NCBI RefSeq assembly: GCF_002159975.1
Contig: NZ_NFJR01000001.1
Span: 496,001-560,000 of the forward strand
From: Barnesiella sp. An22
GTDB taxonomy: Bacteria; Bacteroidota; Bacteroidia; Bacteroidales; Barnesiellaceae
Reading direction: 5' to 3'
DNA: 64,000 nt
Every line of letters starts with the position of its first letter. Position 1 is the first letter of the stretch. Below are positions 52,279-60,064 of this stretch, one piece after another. The notes under the pieces are model-generated. The model made no database searches and had not been told where the DNA came from. It saw only the letters and a program-made list of their open reading frames with translations. The translations under genes and the position numbers were made by a program.

Positions 52279-53736
52279 TTACTGACGACCGGCCGGGAAA
52301 TAGAAGCCGGCGGGGAAGTGGGTATAGTTTTCGTATTTGACGGCCGGAGCCTCGGTGCTGGTGGCAAAGTCGAATCCCCAGATCTGGTTCTGCCCAAAGA
52401 GGGCATACGACTTGAGGGTATTGATGTAGACACGTCCCGACTTGGGGTGCACGCCCAGTCCGTTGTAACGGATGCCGGCGTTCTTGTCCAGAGCAGAGAG
52501 GTCGACCATCCATTGCTCGGCCTCGAGACCCGAGTCGGCCTTGAGATCTTCGCTCTCGTCGAAAGGCAGACAGTAGACCGTCACCCCATCGGCATAGTAG
52601 AGGTTGTTGCCATAGGCGGCGAAGGCCTCGCCCGACGAACCCACGGCCGGTTCAACGCCTATGCGGCGCTGAATCATCGAGCGGTCCGACAGGTTGAACT
52701 TGCCGATGGCAATCTGTCCCGAGCCTACGGTCGTCGAGGTAGAGGTCATCACCCACATCCGGCCGTCGTCGGCGCCCTGAATGCCCAGCACACGGTTGAT
52801 CATGCAGGGGATGCTGTACGGGAACGAAATCGACGTCACGGCATCGCTCTCGGTCGAGAGCTCGAGAATCTTGCTCAAATAGCCCGACTTGAAGGTGTAG
52901 GCCTTGCCTCCCATCGTCACGAAGCGGCTCTTCGGCGCACCGTCCGAACCGGTCACGAAGGTCAGCGACTTGGCCGTGGGGTCGAAACGGTAGATACCGG
53001 CGTTGTCGCGGATATAGAGATGCTGCTCGTCGAGCACGGCGATATGCGTGGGCCAGTCGAGTCCCTGCAGGTCGTCGGTCGTGTAGGCGGCCGTACGCTT
53101 CAAGGTGTGAGCATCGGCCACCACCAGCATGCCGTCGTTTTCGAACACCGTGCCGTTGGGGTTCTTGTTGCCGTTCTGCGAGATGATATAGACCTTGCCG
53201 TTACAGAATGCCATGTCTTGTGCCACGTTGCCCAGCTCGGTACCGTTGACTGTCTTGTAGGCATCGGCCACCACATACCCCTCGGGCGAAATCCAGGTGA
53301 GCGAGCCGTTCTCGGTAGTCATGTTCCCCTCGTTGAGCACAAAGACCCCGGCCGGGTCGTCAAAGGCATTCAGACAATACAGCTCCACCTTTTGCGAAAG
53401 GTTCTTCCCGCCTGCGCCCGCTACCGTGACGGTGAGCGTAGCTTTTGTTTCGGCATCGGCCGTGGCCGAGATTTCGATTTTCCGGGCATCCTGGTCGACC
53501 GTTGCACTCCACCCGGCGGGCAGCGATTCGGTCTTGACCGACTGCACATGCTCTGCCGCATAGGCAATCTCTACTTGGGTATCGGGAACCACAAACACCG
53601 GCACATCGGTTGCAACAGCCGTTGTCCACTCAAACTTCGGGTCGGGCATCGGTTCTTCACTCTCTTTCGAGCAACTGCCCATAATCAGAGCTACCGCTAC
53701 CAGCAGCACGCCCCACATCTTTCTTACTTTCATCAT
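52279..53736 (-). CDS. DUF5074-like beta-propeller lipoprotein, BtuG-type candidate (first gene)
   Basis: 485 residues from the ATG at 53736 (MMKVRKMWGVLLVAVALIMGSC). Lipobox IMGSC. An Ig-like domain of about 95 residues (PVFVVPDTQVEIAYAAEHV onwards) precedes the beta-propeller, which has blade strands such as NGKVYIISQNG, DGMLVVADAHTL, EQHLYIRDNAG and NNLYYADGVTVYCL. It is the first gene after the cobalamin riboswitch and is followed after 24 bases by its paralogue. The frame stays open to 53955, but that part is 5' leader, not signal-peptide-like. Surface cobalamin capture is inferred from fold and regulation. No TonB-dependent receptor (BtuB) gene is adjacent. Confidence 0.87.
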   Translation of the reverse strand: MMKVRKMWGVLLVAVALIMGSCSKESEEPMPDPKFEWTTAVATDVPVFVVPDTQVEIAYAAEHVQSVKTESLPAGWSATVDQDARKIEISATADAETKATLTVTVAGAGGKNLSQKVELYCLNAFDDPAGVFVLNEGNMTTENGSLTWISPEGYVVADAYKTVNGTELGNVAQDMAFCNGKVYIISQNGNKNPNGTVFENDGMLVVADAHTLKRTAAYTTDDLQGLDWPTHIAVLDEQHLYIRDNAGIYRFDPTAKSLTFVTGSDGAPKSRFVTMGGKAYTFKSGYLSKILELSTESDAVTSISFPYSIPCMINRVLGIQGADDGRMWVMTSTSTTVGSGQIAIGKFNLSDRSMIQRRIGVEPAVGSSGEAFAAYGNNLYYADGVTVYCLPFDESEDLKADSGLEAEQWMVDLSALDKNAGIRYNGLGVHPKSGRVYINTLKSYALFGQNQIWGFDFATSTEAPAVKYENYTHFPAGFYFPAGRQ

Positions 53737-54006
53737 TCTACTTTTGGATAAAAATCTATTATTTAACAGGTTATTGAAAATTTGCAAAACAAGGTCCCGG
53801 GCCGGAGAAGAGACGGCAAGCCCGGCCGTTGCCATATTGTCAAGACGGCAACGCGTCGTGCCTGCCTGTTCCCGGGCAGATGCCCCAACAGGTTTACACA
53901 GCACCCCGACACGGGTTATGAATGGCTCGAAAAGCCTGAAAAAAGTATATAGCATTTACGTCGTACATTTAACCGTCCTGTCCACGGGCTCGATTAAAAA
54001 CAAAAA
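53737..54006 (-). promoter_or_regulatory. Long leader between riboswitch aptamer and first lipoprotein gene
   Basis: About 270 bases of untranslated leader. On the minus strand it contains a GTTGCC/GGCAAC hairpin and a GGCCGG/CCGGCC hairpin close to the gene. The expression platform probably lies here or in the T-run next to the aptamer. No convincing small frame is present. Confidence 0.4.
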
Positions 54007-54176
54007 CTGACGGCAGGTCTTCTGACTGACTCCCCACTCGAGGCCTTCCCGATATTGCAATCAGTGGCGTATAGAATTCGAGCGGTTGGCGGAGCTTCAC
54101 AGCAGCGGGACTGTCCGGGATTTTCACCCGATTCCCTTTTAATCCTCGAGGCCCGGCGGACCTTTTGGAACCAATC
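54007..54176 (-). ncRNA. Cobalamin riboswitch
   Basis: Reading the minus strand from 54176: GGGAATCGGGTGAAAATCCC, then ACAGTCCCGCTGCTGTGA, CGCCACTG, GGGAAGG and the B12-box-like GTCAGAAGACCTGCC (54026-54012). These are the conserved blocks, in order and at normal spacing, of the AdoCbl-type aptamer. A TTTTTGTTTTT run follows the aptamer at once (minus strand, about 54005-53995). It lies upstream of the two beta-propeller lipoproteins, with a 260-base stretch between aptamer and first start codon. Confidence 0.95.
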
Positions 54177-54181
54177 GGCTG

Positions 54182-54189
54182 CAAAATTA
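54182..54189 (-). promoter_or_regulatory. Putative promoter -7 element (TAATTTTG) of the riboswitch transcript
   Basis: Minus-strand TAATTTTG matches TAnnTTTG, and transcription would start near 54175, exactly at the first conserved part of the aptamer. No clear -33 element. Confidence 0.5.
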
Positions 54190-54300
54190 GTATTTTTTTC
54201 TGGAGAAAGATAACTTTTTGCTTCCTACTTCAAACAGATTGTATATGGTGCAGCTTATAGTCTTTATCCTCAGCGGTCTTGACAACACACTCCCCCCCAC

Positions 54301-54349
54301 AAAAAAAGCATGAGCGCATATAGCCGAGATGCGGCTGTATGCGCTCATG
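54301..54349 (-). terminator. Terminator of the GH32 gene and the fructan locus
   Basis: On the minus strand CATGAGCGCATA (54349-54338) pairs with TATGCGCTCATG (54320-54309), with an inner AGCCG/CGGCT pairing, followed by a T-run. It lies about 68 bases after the GH32 stop codon. Confidence 0.88.
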
Positions 54350-54416
54350 AGTTTCTCTGAAGAAGTTTTGCCGGTTCTCTCCTACACCGGCTCCATTTTT
54401 TTCTATACTGCCAAAC

Positions 54417-56792
54417 TTATCTTACCAGAACCTTCTGGCCGCCGATAATGTAGAAACCGTTCGGCAGATTCTCGGCAGCAACCTCCCGAGGTACGTTGGC
54501 CCGCACCTTCATGCCTTGCAAATTGAAGACATCGACACGGGCACTTCCCGAATCCACACGGTCGGAGACCACAGACTCGATGCCCGAACTCGCCGATTGC
54601 CCCTCGAGTATCCAGGCATTCAGCTCCTTTACCCGGGTCGTGGCCGAGGCAAAGGCTTCGATGCCGTTGGCATCGGCTCCGGTGGGGAAGACACGGATGG
54701 AGGTAGCCCACTTGTCGTTCACGAAGATGTCGAGGATGGAGTGGTCGATAAAGATATTTATCTTCAGCTCACTCCCCACGGCCGGACGCTCGGGCAAGAT
54801 GCAACGATAGACACCGTCGTATACGCCGGCGTCGTTGGTCAACCGAGGCAGGGCGCTGAAGTCGGCCACGAGTTCACCCGTTGCCGGAGTGTACGAAACA
54901 ACGGCCTCGGCACTGCCGCTCTTGAAGATGTGGAAACCGAAGTCGGAGGCACCCACCTCGAATGTGCCGCATATCTCGACCGAGCGTCCGCTCACAGGCG
55001 AGAGGTCGAGAGTACCGTTCAGGTCGAACCCCGTGCGGGTAAAGGTGGTCGTGGTGCGTAACCCGGTCAACCCCTCATAAGGTTTCTGCGACAGCGAGCC
55101 GTCCTCAGCAATAGACCACTCGCGAGGCAACGAATAGCAGTGAGCCCAACCCAGGTTCCAGTTGGAGACCGACGACAACTTGTCGGGGACAATGCCCAGG
55201 GCAATCACCTTGTCGTTGTGCCGATAGATGGTGGGCGACAAGAGACCGAAGCCGTCGCGGGAGTTCAGCTCGACCAGACGCGGTTGCGAAGAATCGGCAT
55301 CGGGCACAAACTTTCCATCGGCGGCAATCGAGCCCGTCCAGTACAGGGTGTGAACACCTTGCGATGTGTTGAGCGGCGTGACGGTGAACAGCCATCGGCC
55401 GTCGGGCATCGGGGTGATGTTGGGCATCTCCCAGAAGGTACCGGCTTCGGCAGCCGACGAGCCCGTGAAGAAGAGGTCGCCGTCGTTGCTCCACATGCCG
55501 GTGAGCGGGTTGTAGCGATGCAGAGTGGTTGTGCCTACCCCATTCTTCGAAGAGCCCACAATGATGTAGGCGTTGTCGCCGTTGCGGAAGAAATAGGGGT
55601 CGCGGAAATCGTCGGAGAGTCCGCTGGGGCGACCACCGATAATGGGGTTGCCGGGCAACTTGCTCCACTCGTTCAGGTTGTCGGCGACAGGCGTGGCCTG
55701 CGCAATCGTGGCCTTGGCATAGTCTACGGCCGTATAGAGGATGTTGGGCTCTCCGCCCGTCACCTCATCGTCGGCAAAGAGACAGCCGCTCCAGCAGCCC
55801 TTGATGTCGTAGGCGTCGCCGGGAGCCAGGGCAATCTTCTCCTCCCGCCAGTCGTAGAGGTTTTCGCTCGAGATATGTCCCCAATGCAAGCGGGCCATGT
55901 AGGGGCCGTCGGCATTCTTCTGGAAGAAGAGGTGGTAGCGGCCGTCGGCATAATACATGCCGTGGCATTCGTTGGTCCACCCGGCGGCAGGCATACCGTG
56001 GAAACGCGGACGCAGCAAATCGTCGGCAAAGCGCGAGGCCGGTATATCGAGGTCGGGCTCATGCTCGGGTTGCCAGGTCTGTATCTCGTCCAGCGACTTG
56101 GCCTCGTTCCAAATCGAAATATCGTCAATCAGTCCGTTGAACGACATCAGCTCGAAGGGGCCCGACAGGCGGGACTCGGAGCCCTGCCCCATGTAAAACG
56201 AACCGGCGGCAAACGAGACAGAACCGTTGGCCCGGCTCGAGCCTACCTCCACCCCGTTGTTGTAGAGCTTGATCGACCGGTTGTCGCAGTCGATTACGGC
56301 CACCAGGTTGTTCCAGCTATACGTGGGGAGCGGCGTGCTCGCCTCGATACTTACCGGCCAACCGCCGATGTAGGTCTCGAAACTGTACTTGCCGTTAAAG
56401 CCGAGGTAGAAACCGAAGCCCGTCTTGCTGTCCCGGTCGAGACAGGTGACGATGGGGGTCTTCTCCGACGTATCGGTATCGATTTGGATAATGGGATAGC
56501 ACGGGAGGGCCACCCATACCGAGACGGTCATTTGCGTGGCATCGGCAGCCAGGATATTGTCCAGACGGGCATCTACCCGCGAGGTATAGCCGTCGAACCT
56601 TAAGGCGGCACCTACGGCTCCGTCGACATTCTCGGGGGCGAAATTTCCCTCGACCGTAAAGCGGTCGCCACTGATACGCTCCTCGATCTGCCCGGAATCG
56701 ACATTCATAGGAAAATGGGCAACCAGTTCGGCATTTAACGACAACGCCGACGCCATGGCGGCAATAACTGAAAATGATTTAATCCGATTCAT
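54417..56792 (-). CDS. GH32 family protein with LamG-like N-terminus and altered nucleophile motif
   Basis: 791 residues. Signal peptide to about residue 21, a LamG/concanavalin-like domain (about 25-240, with FNGLIDDISIW), a five-bladed GH32 propeller from RFADDLLRPRFHG (about 254) to about 560, a beta-sandwich (about 570-715), and a short C-terminal sorting-like domain ending LPNGFYIIGGQKVLVR. The usual WMNDPNG is WTNECHG at 272-278, so Glu275 replaces the nucleophile Asp. The FRDP (396-399) and WEMP (acid/base Glu455) motifs are intact. It lies downstream of SusC/D and a DUF4960 protein, indicating fructan degradation; the unusual nucleophile makes activity uncertain. Confidence 0.88.
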   Translation of the reverse strand: MNRIKSFSVIAAMASALSLNAELVAHFPMNVDSGQIEERISGDRFTVEGNFAPENVDGAVGAALRFDGYTSRVDARLDNILAADATQMTVSVWVALPCYPIIQIDTDTSEKTPIVTCLDRDSKTGFGFYLGFNGKYSFETYIGGWPVSIEASTPLPTYSWNNLVAVIDCDNRSIKLYNNGVEVGSSRANGSVSFAAGSFYMGQGSESRLSGPFELMSFNGLIDDISIWNEAKSLDEIQTWQPEHEPDLDIPASRFADDLLRPRFHGMPAAGWTNECHGMYYADGRYHLFFQKNADGPYMARLHWGHISSENLYDWREEKIALAPGDAYDIKGCWSGCLFADDEVTGGEPNILYTAVDYAKATIAQATPVADNLNEWSKLPGNPIIGGRPSGLSDDFRDPYFFRNGDNAYIIVGSSKNGVGTTTLHRYNPLTGMWSNDGDLFFTGSSAAEAGTFWEMPNITPMPDGRWLFTVTPLNTSQGVHTLYWTGSIAADGKFVPDADSSQPRLVELNSRDGFGLLSPTIYRHNDKVIALGIVPDKLSSVSNWNLGWAHCYSLPREWSIAEDGSLSQKPYEGLTGLRTTTTFTRTGFDLNGTLDLSPVSGRSVEICGTFEVGASDFGFHIFKSGSAEAVVSYTPATGELVADFSALPRLTNDAGVYDGVYRCILPERPAVGSELKINIFIDHSILDIFVNDKWATSIRVFPTGADANGIEAFASATTRVKELNAWILEGQSASSGIESVVSDRVDSGSARVDVFNLQGMKVRANVPREVAAENLPNGFYIIGGQKVLVR

Positions 56793-56826
56793 TGATACAA
56801 ATTCTTTTGAGGTTTGGCTGGATACG

Positions 56827-56870
56827 ACACAGATGACGCACCTCGACAGAGAGGGTTACGCCATCTGTGT
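56827..56870 (-). other. Intercistronic stem-loop between DUF4960 and GH32 genes
   Basis: ACACAGATG (56827-56835) and CATCTGTGT (56862-56870) form a 9-bp stem inside the 89-base gap. On the minus strand no T-run follows, so it is not a standard terminator; it may stabilise or process the upstream mRNA. Confidence 0.5.
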
Positions 56871-56881
56871 TTCAATAAGTT

Positions 56882-58348
56882 TTATTTCAGATAATCGAGA
56901 ATGTTCATAGTCAACTGCTCGATGTTGTGCTGATAGGGATTGGTACCCGAGTTCTGGTTCCACTCATAGGCGGCAAAGCCGTTGGCGATGCAACGTCCGT
57001 GCTCGGCATTGGCATAGAACTCGACCAGACCGGCCACGCAGTGGTCGCGCACATGGCCCCAGGTGGCCAGCACGAGGGCGTTGGTAGTCACCTCGAAGTT
57101 GCGAATCACGTCGGGATAGTTGCCTTTCCCGTAGATGTTGCAATCCCACAAGCAGTTGTGGTCTTCGCGTTGACCGGGACCGATGAGCGGCAGGCTGTTG
57201 TAGCCGTAGTTGTTGGGGTCTTCCATCGTGAGGCCCTCGTATACGGGGTGCGAGGTGCGGTCGTAGAATCCCTGGTCGCTGCCGTTGCGGAAGTCCCAGC
57301 CCAGGTAGGGATTGATGGTCCATACGTCGGTACCTGTCCCGCCTTCGCCGTTACCGTAGGTCGTGGGAGGCATGGTCGACGGCACGAAGCCGAGGGGTAC
57401 GGTGAGCTGCGTAGCCATGTTCGAGAGGTAGAGGCTGCCGCCGTTGGCCGAGTATTGGCGCAGAGCGGCGATGGTCTCGTCGGAGGTTATCTCGGCCGGC
57501 AGGTTCTCCCACCCGAGAGGCAACCCCACGCGGTCTATCTCGATCCAGAGCACGGGATAGATGTCGGCATCCAGGTCGGCAAGCTGCGAGGGTTGGATGA
57601 GCTCGGCATTCTCCTGCTCCATGAACCAGGCGGCCGCAGCCCGCTCGTCGTCATCGGGGAGCTGCTGGATGGTGGCGGCAGTCATCAGGTAACCCATCTT
57701 GGGGGTGATATAGGGAACCGTCACCTGTACCGAAGTACCCTTCGACGTATAATACTCGTCATATACCAGGGCCACGGTGTAGGTCAACTCCTGGTCCATC
57801 GGCTGGCCCTTCATTTCGCACGAGGTAGCCGACGCCTCCAGCACGACGGCGGCATCGGCCTCGTCGGCTCTGAAGACCTTGACGGCCGTAATGCCCTCTT
57901 CGTCGGGCAGGGTCCAGTTGAGTGTAACGGTACGGCCGCTCACCGAAGCCTCGAGGTCGGTCACATTGGCCAGCTCGATATAGGGAATCGTAGCCGTCAC
58001 CGAGACACCCTCGGATACATAGCCTCCGTTATAGAGGACTTTCACCGTGTAGAGATACTCCTCTTCCATAGGCTGCCCCTCCACCGAATAGGAGGTTACG
58101 CTCCCCTCGAGGCGTGTGGGGTTCGACGAGTTGCCGTTGGTAATCAGCAATACCCCCTCTACCCCATCGGCTGCGGGCAGACTCCACGAAAGATTGACCA
58201 CATAGCCGTCGATGTCGGCTCTCAGGTTACTCACCTTTTGCAAATCCGGAATTTCGGTATAACCGGTCGGTTCAAATTCCGAGCATGCACCAAACATACC
58301 GCACAGCGTGGCAAGCAGTATGAAAATGCCATAAGATATTTTTTTCAT
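56882..58348 (-). CDS. DUF4960 surface glycan-binding lipoprotein (SusE-position)
   Basis: 488 residues. A lipoprotein signal peptide (ILLATLCGMFGAC, lipid Cys21) is followed by two fibronectin-like domains (about 36-118 and 125-212; each with the VNLSWSLPAADGVEG / VTLNWTLPDEEGITA pattern) and a DUF4960-type domain to the end. Proteins with this domain occur in fructan loci of Bacteroides next to SusD and GH32 genes, as surface binding proteins. The position here, between susD and a GH32 gene, is the same. The acidic residue pattern fits outer-surface display. The ligand is presumed to be a fructan, from context only. Confidence 0.85.
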   Translation of the reverse strand: MKKISYGIFILLATLCGMFGACSEFEPTGYTEIPDLQKVSNLRADIDGYVVNLSWSLPAADGVEGVLLITNGNSSNPTRLEGSVTSYSVEGQPMEEEYLYTVKVLYNGGYVSEGVSVTATIPYIELANVTDLEASVSGRTVTLNWTLPDEEGITAVKVFRADEADAAVVLEASATSCEMKGQPMDQELTYTVALVYDEYYTSKGTSVQVTVPYITPKMGYLMTAATIQQLPDDDERAAAAWFMEQENAELIQPSQLADLDADIYPVLWIEIDRVGLPLGWENLPAEITSDETIAALRQYSANGGSLYLSNMATQLTVPLGFVPSTMPPTTYGNGEGGTGTDVWTINPYLGWDFRNGSDQGFYDRTSHPVYEGLTMEDPNNYGYNSLPLIGPGQREDHNCLWDCNIYGKGNYPDVIRNFEVTTNALVLATWGHVRDHCVAGLVEFYANAEHGRCIANGFAAYEWNQNSGTNPYQHNIEQLTMNILDYLK

Positions 58349-58369
58349 CGTACTTTCTGATTTAATGTG

Positions 58370-60046
58370 TTATTTATACAAGTCTCCTGCATTGTCTACC
58401 TGGTTGACAGGAATCGGGAAATAGATTTCGTCGCTCGAGAGGTTGGCTCCCTGGTAGTAGGTCCGGATTTTCCCTTCGGTTTCGTAGTAGTTGTTTACCG
58501 TTTCGACTACCGTACCCCAGCGCACGAGGTCGAACCAGCGCAGACCCTCCATGGCCAACTCGAGGCGGCGCTCCATGCGCACAGCCTTGCGGGCATAGTC
58601 CTGATTCCAGCCCGTAGCCGGATATTCGCTCACCTTGTAACTGGCCACCATGGGGTTGCAGTCGATGGGTTCGTACGAAGCGTCGACTGAGCGGGCGGCC
58701 TTGCGGCGCACGTCGTTGATGAGGGTGCGAGCCTCCTCGAGATCCTTGTTCTGCTCGATCAGGGCCTCGGCCTTCATCAGCAGCACGTCGGCGTAGCGGA
58801 TGAGCAGACCGTTGAGCGACGAGGCCCCCCAGGGCACGATACCGGGTTTGACATAGGGCGACTCGGGTGCCGGATAGGGCTTTTTGCCCGAATACTGCCC
58901 GTAGAGCTCGAGGTTGCGGCACCACTTCTCGTTATACTGGTGCGAACGCCACGGCATCCCGATACGGCCTACCGTAAAGTCGAGACGGGGGTCGATGTTG
59001 CCTTCGAAATCGGCACGGTCTACATTCTGGTCGTCGGGAGCACCATCGAGATAAGGCAGACCGTTTTCGTCGGTACGGAAGGCGTTGACCAGATCTTGCG
59101 AAGCCAGATAGAAGTCGTCGCCGTTGCCATAGAGGTTGCCTTCGGACCAGGTACAGTTCAGACAGTTGTTGTAGTTATACTGGTCGGGCGAGTTGGCCGA
59201 CGAGAACTGGATGGCCAGTATCGACTCGTACTGGTTGTTGTACTCGGGTTTCGACATGTCGAGGAAGTTGGGATAGAGCTCGTACTGATGGCTGTCGATT
59301 ACGTAGCCGGCATAGGTCTCGGCTTCGGCCCAATCGGAGGTGAAGAGGTCGACACGAGCCAGCAGGGCAGCAGCCACATAGCGGTTGAAGCGGCCCACCT
59401 CGGCCTGCGTTGGGGGCAGTATCTCGTAGCTGTCGCGCAAATCCTGTTTGATAAACTCGGCAATCTGCTCGCGCGAATACTGGTCGGCCCGGCATTCGCT
59501 GGGGTTCACGACGGTTTCGTCGAAGTAAGGGAACTTTTCAAAGATGCGCAGCATATCGAAGTAGAAGTATGCCCGCAACGTCTTCATCTCGGCCACATAC
59601 GAGTTTTTCTCCTGGTCGGAAATCGAGGTAGAAGCCTGGATGCCGCGGATGGCGGTGTTGCACCGGCTGATCGAATAGTAGTTGTTGCGCCATTTGAAGG
59701 TAACCACATCGTTGTCGCTCTGCACATTGCCAATCTCGAGCTGGTGGATGTAACCCTCCATGGTCACACCGTCGCCCCCCTTGAGGGCGTCGTCGGACCG
59801 CACGTCGAATACCCAGTTGTTGATAGGGCCGGCAAACGACTCGTTATTGCCGAAATAGTGGTTGAGCAGCGACGCATAGGCCGAGGTCATCAGGTCGAGA
59901 GCCTCCTCGTCGCCAATCTGTTCGTCGGTAAACGTACCTTGCGGTTTGGTGTCGAGCATATCCTCGCATGAATTCATGGTCATGCCCATTGAAAGGATAG
60001 CTGCAACCCATATTGCTTTTTTTGCTATGTTTTGTATCATGTTCAT
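58370..60046 (-). CDS. susD: SusD/RagB family nutrient-binding lipoprotein
   Basis: 558 residues. Lipobox MNSC (Cys27), then EDMLDTKPQGTFTDEQ, the typical SusD start, followed by tetratricopeptide-like helices and the ligand-binding lid (NNYYSISRCNTAIRGI, ARVDLFTSDWAEAETYA). Near the C-terminus SLNGLLIRYADVLLMKAEALIEQNKDLEEARTLINDVR matches the RagB/SusD C-terminal family. It forms the lid on the SusC transporter encoded 18 bases upstream. The specificity is inferred as fructan from the GH32 and DUF4960 neighbours. Confidence 0.95.
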   Translation of the reverse strand: MNMIQNIAKKAIWVAAILSMGMTMNSCEDMLDTKPQGTFTDEQIGDEEALDLMTSAYASLLNHYFGNNESFAGPINNWVFDVRSDDALKGGDGVTMEGYIHQLEIGNVQSDNDVVTFKWRNNYYSISRCNTAIRGIQASTSISDQEKNSYVAEMKTLRAYFYFDMLRIFEKFPYFDETVVNPSECRADQYSREQIAEFIKQDLRDSYEILPPTQAEVGRFNRYVAAALLARVDLFTSDWAEAETYAGYVIDSHQYELYPNFLDMSKPEYNNQYESILAIQFSSANSPDQYNYNNCLNCTWSEGNLYGNGDDFYLASQDLVNAFRTDENGLPYLDGAPDDQNVDRADFEGNIDPRLDFTVGRIGMPWRSHQYNEKWCRNLELYGQYSGKKPYPAPESPYVKPGIVPWGASSLNGLLIRYADVLLMKAEALIEQNKDLEEARTLINDVRRKAARSVDASYEPIDCNPMVASYKVSEYPATGWNQDYARKAVRMERRLELAMEGLRWFDLVRWGTVVETVNNYYETEGKIRTYYQGANLSSDEIYFPIPVNQVDNAGDLYK

Positions 60047-60064
60047 GGTTCGTCGTTTTGAATG

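Noticed and set aside
53737-53955. N-terminal extension of the first DUF5074 protein
   Set aside because: The frame is open upstream of 53736, but a typical lipoprotein signal peptide begins at the ATG of 53736, and the upstream translation is not protein-like; it belongs to the riboswitch leader.
54007-54176. Thiamine or other riboswitch instead of cobalamin
   Set aside because: The order of conserved blocks and the B12 box fit the cobalamin aptamer; the CTGAGA and ACCTGATCTGG blocks of the TPP aptamer are missing.
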